In this document: positions 35,591 to 46,700 of the stretch, in pieces
Layout: each line of letters starts with the position of its first letter
Numbering within the stretch: the stretch's first letter is position 1
NCBI GenBank assembly: GCA_029298735.1
Contig: JANSLP010000120.1
Coordinates: 1-64,000, forward strand
DNA: 64,000 bases
Reading direction: 5' to 3'
Origin: Ophiostoma sp. CBS 140.51
Taxonomy: Eukaryota; Ascomycota; Sordariomycetes; Ophiostomatales; Ophiostomataceae
Position numbers and translations under genes: made by a program
The notes under the pieces: model-generated
The model's input: only the letters and a program-made list of their open reading frames with translations
Databases searched by the model: none
What the model was told of the DNA's origin: nothing

Positions 35591-36983
35591 TTTGCACAGA
35601 ATTAATGCACTTTCGGGGCAAGCTATTGCGAGCCACGAGCAGACTGGCGCTTTTGGTGCTTCTCCAGGCTTTGGGCAGTTCATATCTACGACGACGGGCA
35701 GCCGAACAACAGGCGGGACTCGTACTCGCAAATCGTATTGGGTTACTCGAATGGTCAAAACTGTCCAATACTGTCAATGTATAATTAAAAAAAAATCTTC
35801 CCGACTAGCTGGCTGTGATTGTTTTTTTTTCTTCTTTTTTCTTTTTTTTTTCGCGGGACACAAGGCCGCTTTGTCGGCATGCCGTCTGAGCCGGCCGGGT
35901 AAGGTACTGGCACATATCCGGGGCATTTGATCAAGGAAAATGCGAACAATCAAAACCCTGGTCCGTTCGCAGAATCATTGTTTGCAATTTTGATCATGAG
36001 CCACTCTCGATTCCTTGCTGTTCCATTGTGCACTAAAATCAACAGCTCGCGATTGGCTAACTGTTTGGTCGCTCTTTCCCAAACTGCTGCACTTGCTTCC
36101 CCCTCTCACCTCGTAGCGGCCGGACCGGACGCTGACACCCGCAGCCGCTGAAAGCTTTGGTGGGGACCCACCGGTGATGGCTCTGCACTTGTAAAGAGAG
36201 CCCACAAAAAACGTGATTAAGTCGCCCAAGCATGTTCCTCTTTTTGACTCCCACGCCGCTATCGCGCCCCTCCCCCAGCCTTTTTCGATCGCCCCGGTGT
36301 CGTTGATTTGTTCACACTTTTCAAAAAATTGATTCCAGCGACACTGGCTCGTCTGCTAGTTGTTTGGCGGGTCCAAGGCAACCTAACAGTGCCGGAGCGT
36401 CCCAGTCATCCATCGTCTGCCAACTGGGCTGAAAGCAAGGTTTGTTGACCAAGCAAAGGAAAGAGAAAAGAAAAAGAGGGGGAGAGGGAGGATGGGAAAA
36501 ACCAAAAATGCCCAAAATAACGTCGTTGAGAAGGAAAAGGCTGGGCCCCATTTGCTAACTTCTTACTTCTCTTTTTACTTTGGAAACTTTTCTTGCATCT
36601 CGAACTTCAAACTTTGCATCTGTCCCGCATACCTGGGACTCTTCCTTATTTTGTCTTGAATAGACTTGGTCATAAACACTGGTTTAAACGCTGTTGGTTA
36701 CCACCGCCTTGCTGCCCGCTTACATCCGTCCCAACTGGCAGACTGTCATCCCAACAAGCGGCTTTGCTTCGAGCCATTACAACACGACAAATATTGTTCT
36801 TGTCTACCCGGGACCTTACAGTCTCCACTCCAATTGACAGATTTTCTGTCGTCGACCTTGTCACCAAGTGTTTTTTAAATCAACCTTCTCAATAAAGTGG
36901 CTGCACCGGTCACATACAATGAATCAAGAAACCCGTCTTCCGCTTCGATAAACGAATAGGACGATAGGTCCTCCAGCACTACC
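35591..36983. promoter_or_regulatory. Upstream region and leader of the EamA transporter gene
   Basis: No coding frame is supported. A T-rich run lies at about 35,820-35,852, an inverted CCAAT box (GATTGGC) near 36,051, and C/T-rich leader sequence from about 36,560 to 36,900. The leader ends in AGCACTACCATGG, a near-ideal start context. Confidence 0.5.
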
Positions 36984-38639
36984 ATGGCGCCCTATATCCA
37001 GATTCCCCAGACGTCCAGCGCCAAAACACAGTTTGAAGAGCACACTAACGAGCTGGCGTCTGCTTCTGATCGGTCCGCGTCACAGTCCACCCTCGATCGA
37101 GCCGCCGACGCCGAAGAAATCGCCCGGTACCGCCGCAAGACCGTATCGCCGATCCCGCCACAACAAAACGGAAATCGTGATTCCCACCTCGGTCCACCAG
37201 ACGATGCCTTCCACCGCGTCTCCATCAGCTCCTTCTCAGACATCGGCTTCGGGCCGTCCGCATCACCAGTACCGTATCGAGCCTTCTCGCCGTCACCCGG
37301 GCCACCGGCTCAGTTGCCAATGTGGGTGCGCATCTGGTCCCGCCATAAGGCTGTCCTTCTCGTCTTAGGTGCCCAGTTCTTCGGCGCTCTCATGAACCTC
37401 TTTGCTCGGCTTCTCGAGCTGGACAGCGGCGGCCAGAGCTTTCACCCCATGCAGCTTCTCTTTGTCCGCATGGTCATAACCACCGTCGTCAGCAGCCTGT
37501 ATATGTACAAATATAAGGTGCCACACTTTCCTCTGGGCCCACCAGGCGTGCGCTGGCTGCTGGTTTTGCGCGGCCTGACGGGATTCTTTGGTATCTTTGG
37601 AATATGGTACTCGATGATGTATATACCGCTGGCCGAGGCGACTGTTTTCACCTTCTTGACGCCCAGTGTATCGGGCTACATTTGCTATGTCCTGTTGAAG
37701 GATCCCTTCACCCGCAAAGAGCAGATCGCGTCTGTCGTGGCCCTCTTTGGCGTCATTCTCATCACGCGGCCGCTGTCACTGTTTTCCTCGTCAGAGCCGT
37801 TGGACGGGTCTTCGGAAGACATGGGTGGCGACGCTCTAAATGCGACTGTCGCGGCTATCCGTGAGGTCGTCAATTCCACGATGGAGGCCGTTTTGGATCC
37901 GTCGTCCTCAGCATCGTCCGACATTGCTGCTGCCGACTCAGGCCACGTATCCACCAGCCAGCGCTTGCTGGCGATCGGCACCGCCCTGCTCGGCGTCCTC
38001 GGCGCCTCCGGTGCCTTCACGACCATCCGTGCGATCGGCACCCGTGCCCATCCGCTCATCTCGGTCAACTACTTTTCGACCTGGTGCATCATCGTCACGA
38101 GTACCGTCTTGACCTTTGCGCCCATGCTTGACATTGGCCAGCCACACTTGCAGTTCGCCTTCCCCCACTCGCTGCGCCAGTGGGCCTTGCTGCTTCTCAT
38201 CTGCATTTGCGGTTTTGGTACCCAGTTCCTCGGTACCAAGGGCCTTGGGCTTGAGAGATCAAATCGCGCCACAGCCATGATCTACACGCAGATGCTCTTT
38301 GCTGCCAGCTTTGACCGTTTTGTGTTTGGCCACGAGATGGGCCCCACGAGTCTTGTTGGGTGTGGTCTGATCATTGGCAGCGCGCTATGGGTAGTTTTAT
38401 CGAAAAAGTCGACACCAGAAAACAAGGGCGTCAATGGGTCGTCGACAACAACCGATATGGGTGTACTTGCAGTGCCACCCACAGCTGCTGCTGCGACGGC
38501 AACTGAGATGCCTTTTGTAAGCGCGACGACAGATCTAGAGATCGGCATGATTGATTTCCGAGGACGACCATCGGAGGCTGTACCTATGCTGGCAGCTGAA
38601 GATGATAGCGGCGATGAGGAGGAGGGGCGTCTTGCTTAG
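36984..38639 (+). CDS. EamA-type drug/metabolite (DMT) superfamily transporter
   Basis: Integral membrane transporter of the DMT/EamA superfamily (SLC35-like); the substrate cannot be told. It is 551 aa, single exon. Residues 1-118 are a hydrophilic, Ser/Pro-rich cytosolic tail. The first five-helix EamA repeat spans about 122-262 (VLLVLGAQFFGALMNLFARL, then LRGLTGFFGIFGIWYSMMYI, PLAEATVFTFLTPSVSGYI). An acidic Ser-rich loop with NAT and NST N-glycosylation sequons spans about 266-325. The second repeat spans about 327-474 and ends in RATAMIYTQMLFAASFDRFVFG and SLVGCGLIIGSALWVVLSKK. The C-tail is acidic (DDSGDEEEGRLA). The two inverted repeats and the P-L-A-E-A-T helix are typical of the family. 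The start context ACCATGG is strong. Confidence 0.9.
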   Translation: MAPYIQIPQTSSAKTQFEEHTNELASASDRSASQSTLDRAADAEEIARYRRKTVSPIPPQQNGNRDSHLGPPDDAFHRVSISSFSDIGFGPSASPVPYRAFSPSPGPPAQLPMWVRIWSRHKAVLLVLGAQFFGALMNLFARLLELDSGGQSFHPMQLLFVRMVITTVVSSLYMYKYKVPHFPLGPPGVRWLLVLRGLTGFFGIFGIWYSMMYIPLAEATVFTFLTPSVSGYICYVLLKDPFTRKEQIASVVALFGVILITRPLSLFSSSEPLDGSSEDMGGDALNATVAAIREVVNSTMEAVLDPSSSASSDIAAADSGHVSTSQRLLAIGTALLGVLGASGAFTTIRAIGTRAHPLISVNYFSTWCIIVTSTVLTFAPMLDIGQPHLQFAFPHSLRQWALLLLICICGFGTQFLGTKGLGLERSNRATAMIYTQMLFAASFDRFVFGHEMGPTSLVGCGLIIGSALWVVLSKKSTPENKGVNGSSTTTDMGVLAVPPTAAAATATEMPFVSATTDLEIGMIDFRGRPSEAVPMLAAEDDSGDEEEGRLA

Positions 38640-39255
38640 ACACTAAAGGATATTTGTTAGAGACCGTGTTAAGAGGCGTTAGAAAACGGCCCACGAATTT
38701 CATGATAGAGCGCGTCAATTTTTGGATTAGAATAAAAACACGATAGTTTTTATGCGACGCATGTATTGAATCAATGACGAAAAACCTCGCCGTTTTATTT
38801 TTGTAATAGGAGAAGTAACAAGTGAGTTTTACCAAAGGAAGGATGGACGTCGTTGCTGTTGATAGCACTTCGTGGCTGACACGTGACCAAAATGCTCCAT
38901 TGAGAGCTCTCTTATCGATAACGGTCGCGTTCGCCAGAGATTTGGCAGGCGCGCTCGCCCGCCTCCCTAGGAAAGCCTTGGAAAGAGAGGAAAGAGCAAA
39001 GGCCCGGTTTTTTCGTTTTGACCTCACCTCTTGTTTCCAGCTTCCACGACCGCATCTCTTCCCTTCCGTCATCCAGCGATATCCATCCAATTCTCTGTTC
39101 ACGCATCGAGTTCTTGCATTTGCATCATCCAACGGCCGACTTTTGCACCCCAGCCTCCTAGACGAACCCCAACGGCAACAGCAAAATCGACGACAGCTCC
39201 CGCAAGGCGCGGCCAAACAACACATCTTTTCAGACAAAACCCTCCAACCGCCAAG
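38640..39255. promoter_or_regulatory. Intergenic region with the RVB1 promoter and leader
   Basis: The first ~200 bp are AT-rich and probably hold the 3' end of the transporter gene. From about 39,030 the sequence is C/T- then A/C-rich (CAAACAACACATC-like), the RVB1 5' leader. A 259-codon minus-strand frame spanning this region and the RVB1 start is an antisense shadow. Confidence 0.6.
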
Positions 39256-40756
39256 ATGGTGCAGATCAGTGAGGTCAAGAACAGCAGCCGGGACCACCGC
39301 ACGTCCTCCCACACGCACATCAAGGGCCTCGGCCTGAAGAGCGACGGCACGGCAGAGCGGCAAGCGTCTGGCTTTGTCGGCCAGGCGACAGCACGAGAGG
39401 TAGGCATTGCGGTCTAGGGGTAGGACTCAATAAGACCAAGCTAACACAAACTCTTTCCAAGGCATGCGGCGTCGTCGTCGACCTGATTCGTGCACACAAA
39501 ATGTCCGGCCGCGGCGTGATGCTGGCCGGTGGCCCTGGCACGGGCAAGACGGCTCTGGCTCTGGCGATCAGCCAGGAGCTCGGCACCAAGATCCCCTTCT
39601 GCCCCATCGTCGGCAGCGAGATCTATTCGACTGAGGTCAAGAAGACAGAGATGCTGATGGAGAACTTCCGGCGCGCCATCGGACTCAAGGTCCGCGAGAC
39701 AAAGGAGGTCTACGAGGGTGAGGTGACGGAGCTGACGCCAGAGGAGGCTGAGAACCCGCTGGGCGGCTACGGCAAAACCATTAGCACGCTGCTGATCGGC
39801 CTCAAGAGCGCAAAGGGCCAGAAGAAGCTGCGGCTGGACCCCAGCATCTACGAGGCTATCCAAAAGGAGCGGGTCACCGTCGGCGATGTTATCTACATTG
39901 AAGCCAACACAGGCGCCTGCAAGCGTGTCGGCCGTTCTGACGCGTACGCAACCGAGTTCGACCTCGAGGCCGAGGAGTACGTGCCCATCCCCAAGGGCGA
40001 GGTCCACAAGAAGAAGGAGATTGTGCAGGACGTCACGCTGCACGATCTTGACATGGCCAATGCCCGTCCCCAGGGCGGCCAGGACATTATGTCCATGATG
40101 GGCCAGCTCATGAAGCCCCGCATGACCGAGATTACCGACAAGCTGCGCGGTGAGATCAACAAGGTCGTCAGCATGTACATTGACCAAGGCGTCGCCGAGC
40201 TGGTGCCTGGTGTGTTGTTCATCGACGAGGCGCACATGCTTGATGTCGAGTGTTTCACGTACCTGAACCGCGCGCTCGAGTCCGCCATTGCGCCCATTGT
40301 CGTGCTGGCGTCCAACCGCGGCATGACGACGATTCGCGGTACCGACGATCTGGTGGCCGCTCACGGCATCCCGCCCGATTTCCTGGAGCGCCTGTTGATC
40401 ATCCCGACACACGCCTACGATGCCGACGAGATCAAGCGCATTGTGCGCATCCGTGCCACCACCGAGGCCACACCCATCACCGACGCGGCCATTGATAAAA
40501 TCGCCGAGGAGGGCGTGCGCATCAGCCTGCGGTACGCTCTGCAGCTGCTGTCTCCAGCCAGGTATGTTTTACGACAATCTTGCCTTAGTATCAAATTTAA
40601 GTCTACTGGATCACTAACAAGTACAGCATTCTGGCCCGGGTAAACGGCCGCAAGGAGATTGACGTCAAGGATGTCGCAGAGTGTGGTGAGCTCTTCCTAG
40701 ATGCTCGCCGGAGTGCGCAGTTGCTGTCTAGCGGCGCGAAGGGCTTCATAGTATAA
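39256..40756 (+). CDS. RVB1: RuvB-like AAA+ ATPase 1 (pontin); join(39256..39399,39462..40561,40627..40756)
   Basis: AAA+ ATPase that forms hetero-hexamers with Rvb2 in the INO80, SWR1 and NuA4 chromatin complexes and in R2TP-dependent snoRNP/PIKK assembly; nuclear and cytosolic. The product is 457 aa, matching the family's ~456. Walker A GGPGTGKT is at 71-78; the OB-fold domain II spans about 126-235 (VYEGEVTELTPEE, RVTVGDVIYIEANTGACKRVGRSD). Walker B FIDEAHMLD is at 301-309, sensor 1 ASNRG at 331-335, and the C-terminal lid has EEGVRISLRYALQLLSPASI. Two introns (62 and 65 nt): GTAGGC...CAAG and GTATGT...TACAG, both with CTAAC-type branches. The last exon adds the C-terminal 43 residues, ending KGFIV. 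Confidence 0.96.
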
Positions 40757-43700
40757 ACGGGGGTTTCACTCATTGACTTGGATGAACGGGGCGAGAACAA
40801 GCACTATAGACATCGGCGCGCAACTGAAGACAACCAGGAAAGTAGCGAGCAAGAGCGGGCAGAACGGTTTAAGGCGTGTAAGATGATGGCTTGCGACAGC
40901 GGCGAAACCGGGACGCGAATGGGCGAAAAACGGCGAACGGTAAACTAGGAAGGAAGGATCTATTAATTTTTGTTGTTTCTCTTCTGTTTTATCATTATTA
41001 TTCACATCTTCCTTTTTGCGACAAGAATCAATGGCCAAAAACAATCATATAGGCGAAACAACGGCACCGATTACACGACATGATCCACGGTTCGCAGTAA
41101 CGGCTCTGGATTATATCAGACATATTTGTCCTTGTCTCAGTAGTATCGTCATTTTCTCCTCAGATATCACAGTATTACTTGCCCATTCTCCCCCATCTCG
41201 ATCTCGTCTCCGTGCCTTTGTTAACATGACATGTCAAGACCACCCGGGCGAAAGTGTAGCTCAGCTGACCGGCCCCCAATCTATACGCAACACCTGACAA
41301 GCAAGGCGAGCAGCGGTTGTCTTCACTTTGTGGCTTAAAATCATACCTTGGGGGCTATGGAGGTGTCTTTCGAACAAGGGCAGAACAAAGAAAACAAATA
41401 AAATGCATCAGAGGGCAGAAAGAAAGGAGACGGAATAGGCAAACATTTGCGCGGCCCCCCTCTACAAACCACTATCAGGAAAACGAGAACCATAGAACAA
41501 ACAACAGAGGACAAGGGGCTATCAATAGGAACGAGAAGAGCCCGGGCAGAGACAACCAAGCCAGGCAAGGGAGGTGCCAACGATGGTGAGCAGGGGCTGA
41601 GAAGGAAGGAGGCTTTGTTGTTGTTGTTCTTGTAAGAGACGTGGCGTTTCTTGCAGAAACTTCTTTCATTTTTCCGAGGCGCGAGATAGATAAATCAATG
41701 CACGATAGGCAAAGACAGAACTGTATCTTCGTGGGATATGATCATCGTGAGTGAAGTAGTTGAAACGACTTGACCGCTTGTCATTTTTTTTATAACCTCT
41801 CTTCCTGCGACTATTCTCTCAAGCCTTTTCTTTCAATGATTGCACTCTCTTTTATTACTCCTTCTGATATTTGCCCCCTCTCTTCTCATTTCTCCGAATT
41901 GACCTCTCAAACGCTACAGTTAATCAGTATATATTTGTTCGGACTTTTTCGGCGGACGACGAGACAAGTCAGAGCTCTTGCTGTGCCTACCCACTCCGGT
42001 CCTATCTTATACCTTTTGTGGTTCATGCCCGTTTTCAATCTCTTGTGCTCTTTGTCCTCCCGCCTCTTCCATTTTATCATATGCTCCTGTCTTGCGCAAA
42101 CCCATTTTCCTGCAATTCTGGTTGCCGCGTTTGCCACGGACAAGGGTATTATCTGCACTTACAGCACGCCCATTTCTTTCTGTCATTTCAATGCGAGACA
42201 CGTCAGAGAGTAAGCCGTGAAGATTAAATCGCAATGACAGCTTTAAAAATGGAGAGGCACGCTGTTGTTAGTTGCACAAAAATAATTATCGTGGAGTATT
42301 CTCGAATATCTTGATTGATCTGATTTTATCTTACTTCGTTTCCTGTCACTAGCTAGCAACCCCTCTCCCCTCTCTCTCCCCTTCCCTCCTCCTCTTAGAC
42401 GTCGACTTCTTGCCAAGCCTCTTGTTGGCCGTCTTTGCCGTGGACTTGTCCGCGTTGTCTAGCCCTTCAAGATGCGTGCGTATACGAATGTGTTGTGTCT
42501 GTATATTTTCGTATTGCACCGAGCTCCGCATTCATTTACGAGCTACAAACTTGCTTTCTTCTTGCCTCCCTTTTCAGTTCATCACCATGCATACATGAGG
42601 GGGGAAGCTTACATTAGCCCTGTTGAAACTCGCCTCCCTTTTCTTTTCTGGAAGTCTTTTCTGTTTAATTTTCTTTTTCTTGACCACGAGGAATGGCATT
42701 TTTTCCCCCAACGGACCAAGGAGGCAACATACCCCTAACCCTGGTGACCTTCTTTTTCTTGAAAAGGAGAAGTTATGAATTCTTTTTCCTGCCACCTCTT
42801 TTGTGACCCAGTAACAACAATACCACGCCCTGACCGGGGGGCAACAAGAAGACCAAAAACAAATAAAAAGAAGAGAGAGAGAAAAAGAAAGCATGAGAAA
42901 TTATAGGCAGAGCCCTTCATGTTGTGTCTGTTGGTGGACAGAGCGCAACCGTCACGTGAGGAATGGAAGGGTGAAAGAAGAAGACGAGGAAGGAAATGCC
43001 CCAGAAATGCAAATAGAGTGTATCTGTACTGAGTAGTGTACTACGGAGTAATACTCCGTACACAGAGACATGGAAATGTGTTGATGCTCACATAGTGGGG
43101 GCAAGTATTGAATACTGCGCGGCAGTCTGTGCGGCCAACATGTGCTTCATCCGCGTGCAGTCCAGTCACCATTCTCATTTGTTGTTTTTTCCTTTGCCCA
43201 AGCCAAAGAAGCGCATATCTGCACGAACGAGTAGGATTGGGAGAAGATACATTTAAAAAAATAAGAATTGAAAGGAGAAATAAGAAGAAAAAAGAAAATA
43301 ATGCAACGGTCGCTTGTTTGCGACGTAACCCACTGGCCACGCGCCCTCTTTTTTCTTTTCTTCTTTCTTCCCTATTTCTCTTTCTCTCTATTATTCCCTC
43401 AGACACATGCACACACCCGCATGCATACACTCCCACTCGCGGTCTGAATTGATGGGACGCTGGGATTGCTCCCCGACGAATGAGAGCGGCAGGAGTTGAA
43501 AATGCGCCTGCGCAAGACCAAATGTCGGATATCCCAATCATTTTAACGAAACAAAGTAGAAAACGGAAAGCAATGGAGGGTGGGAGGAGGGAAACGGCCG
43601 TCGTTCATGTCTTTGAAGCTTCCATCAGGATCCTGGTTACATAAAAAGCCAAAAAAAAAAAAATGAAAAAGAAAAAGTCGCACGAGAGGCGCAAAGAATC

Positions 43701-46700
43701 GGAAACAATCAGAGCTAAATTCTAGAGAAAAAAAAATGAAAAAATACAGTTTTTTTACAAGATAGAGCGAGACGTGTACGACGTTGCGAACAATGCAACT
43801 CAAAAGGAAACACCCTTGACGCGCCAGGTTGATTCTAGGGTTGTATCAAGGAGCCAAGGCTGGCCAGTGCAAACACAAGGGATGATACACTACGAGTTGG
43901 TGATGAGACCAGAGAACAAAGGCAATGTTTGCTTTTTCGTCTCTTGTCACCGTCACTTTCTTTTTATTTTGTTTCCCCATCTTTGCTGTGTACGACGTAT
44001 TTGTACATGAACATACATCTTATACCGTCTGACCTCTTGTCTGGATGTAACTGTGCCCCGTACCAAGATCTGCTGCCCTCCTGTCTCCCTCATTCAGCCG
44101 GTAACATTTCTCGTCGCTTTTGCGACCTGCCTTCGTTATTCGCTCTCTTTTTGTTTGGCGCTTGGCCGCCTGACTTGTGGGATCGTGTGCCGCCTTGCCG
44201 CGCTTTCTGGCATATTTTTGACATTTGGAACTTTGATACGTGACACAGTGACACATTCGGGACCTTTTGTTCCTGGCACCCGGCATGTATTCGCCTCAGC
44301 TCGCAGTGAACCCGGCAAACGCAGAACGGATAAAGGGGGAGCCAGCCAAAAGTGACAATAAAAATAACGAGAAAGAAAAAATGGGAGCCAAAATAGACAA
44401 CACCTAAAACCAACAGCCAACCGACGCAAAACTGAAAATAGCCCCTGCCTAAAAATACGAATGCGATCATGGCGCCGGAGCAGCAAAGATAGCTCAAGGC
44501 TGAGGATAGTAGTATTTAAATCCAGCGCTCCACATTAGTGATGAAATCATCTTCGAGGCATGAGAAACGAAAAAGAGAGACAAGAGAAAGAAAGAAAAAA
44601 CTAAGGAAAAGGGAAAATAACATCATCTATGTAGACCCTGGACACATTGTTTGCCTCGAAGATGGCTAGCGGCGGTGGAAAGAAAAACCAAGAGAAATAC
44701 TAAGGAAGGCAGAAATTCCACGATAACCTATGACCTCCTCAAGAGGGCTAGAACAATATTAGATCATTACTCCAACGAACACACAGATGTGCATGTGTGA
44801 TGATGTGTCCAGACCGCAGCAAAATGAGCCTCGATTTGTGTTCATTGCATGTATTTACATGTATCTGTATAGACAGGATGGTCCAGGCCGGCGAAGGACG
44901 AGGGGTGTGAGGAGCATTCGGAGACGAAACTAAATTCCTCCGAGCGAGACAGTACGGGCAGCAAATAAACCCAGACCGGTGGGATGGGAAAGGTAAAGAG
45001 GGCGTGCGTGCAAATGTGTACAGAGTCCTTGTACCTCGTACTTCGTACCTCGCTCGTCAAAGACATTCTGTTGGCACTCCTGAGACAGAAGGAGATGTTG
45101 ACGTTGCAAACAATGCCCGGGAACAGCCTAGGAGGTCTGGGCTCAGTACTTTATCAGAACGACGAGGTAGACTTTTGACTCTCACGAAAATAATACCAGA
45201 ATAGAGACAATGGGAAATAGATGGTGTACAAGTACACCCTTCTTGCGATATTCACCGTCAAACACCTTCTGTCCAGAAAAGCGTCGTCTGGGCAGGTAAA
45301 TAGGACAGAGACCAGACAGTTTAACCTTAAAAAATAGCGTAGAAACTAGGAGAATGACGACGGAGGGAGTGGGATGGTACTGATCTTTCCCCTATCCTGT
45401 TGTGGTGCTGTTTTACCCTTGTTTTGCCTGCACGCAACAAAGGTTCACATACGACACCCGCAGAATACTGCCAGAATACGGTCCAAAAGGCTGTTTAGCT
45501 AAAATATTTTCTTTCCGTGGTGATAGAATTTTTTCTCGTTCACGGACCCCTGACAAGCGCCAGCCGGTTGTGCAGAACAGGGTGTAATAAAAGAGTGATG
45601 CAAGAATCGAATAAGTGGTACACATGTTCAAGCGGTCGCAAATCGAAACAATCAAACGGCACAAAAATAAAGAAAATTGGTGACGAGAGCGGAAAAGAAA
45701 GGAAACGCCAGCTATTTTTGCGTGCATGCCTTTGTTTCTTTTACTCCGTCGTCATTCGAGGCTACTGTTGCTTCTTTTCCCGCATTGGGACCAACAGTCC
45801 GTTGTCGCTTTGTTAGCGCTTGCGGCTTTTTGGATTGCTGCCCCCTCCTTCCGCCCCCGTCTTCCAACGACCCTTTCTGATTCATTTGTGTTGCTTTGAT
45901 ATCCAGGACAATAGGTCGACGATGTTCTGTTGGGCGTGTTGTTTTTGGCCGGCAGAAAAGGCAACGACCAGCGTGGGAGAACCTTGCAGACTAGGAAGGA
46001 GTCATGGGGACACAAAAAAGCGAGAGAGCAAAAACGAAGTGAAGGAAAGAACGAATAACAACAGCTTGCGGTATCTACCAACAATACCGCTCCTGCCAAA
46101 GCAACGAAACGGTACTCCGTACATTAGAGGCTCTTGCTCTTCATGCATCTTTACTGGATTACGCGGTACGACGTATTTACACCGTGCCTTACTCTTCTTC
46201 TTTGTTGTCCACGTTTGCCTACGCGGTTGCACGCTTGTGGGCAGAACGGCTGGTGTCCCTCGATCGTCGCTCCCTCTTTTGGCATTGGTCTGTTGGTCTC
46301 TACTTTTGTGTCTCTTTCCTTGTTTTCATGTTGTCTGTATATAACTCTTCCGGGAAAGGAAAGAGCAGCGAACAAGATGCAGGAAAGCAAGGAGCGAGGG
46401 AGAAGAGCAAACAAAGAAGGCAGGAACAGGGAGAGATTAGCATCCATTGTCTGTTTCGCGTCACGTCTTCATCTCCTGGTCGCATGCGACGAATGCAGAA
46501 CGTGGCATCAATGGACAAAACCGTTGCGACGGCCTTGGTCAGGGGAAATCGACGATGCACACAATATGTGTGCATTCATAACAAAGGCCACATACAAAGG
46601 GAAGAATCAGGACTTCGTAGTATGCTATGTCCAAGGGACTTCTGCCTTCTGTATCCCGTCTCTGCTACAAAAGGAAACTGCGATGAAGGTGAACAGCATC
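40757..46700. other. Gene-poor stretch between RVB1 and the HMG-box gene
   Basis: I find no supported gene over nearly 6 kb. Contents: the palindromic pair TACGGAGTA-A-TACTCCGTA at 43,042-43,060 and one more copy at 46,113; TACGACGTA at 43,991 and 46,167; a TACCTCG/TACTTCG/TACCTCG run near 45,031; and alternating C/T-rich and purine-rich blocks. A minus-strand lysine-rich frame at 42,349-42,531 looks slightly coding at its end, but I could not join it to a good upstream exon. Confidence 0.5.
43042..43060. repeat. Palindromic pair of TACGGAGTA
   Basis: TACGGAGTAATACTCCGTA consists of two copies of the window's dispersed 9-mer, head to head with one base between them. Single copies lie in non-coding DNA elsewhere in the window. 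Confidence 0.85.

Noticed and set aside
39441..40412. 323-codon minus-strand frame opposite RVB1
   Set aside because: Antisense shadow of a biased, conserved gene.
42349..42720. Lysine-rich minus-strand pieces that might be two exons
   Set aside because: A GTAAGC donor exists, but no acceptor with a good branch point keeps both pieces in frame, and the basic composition mirrors C/T-rich DNA.
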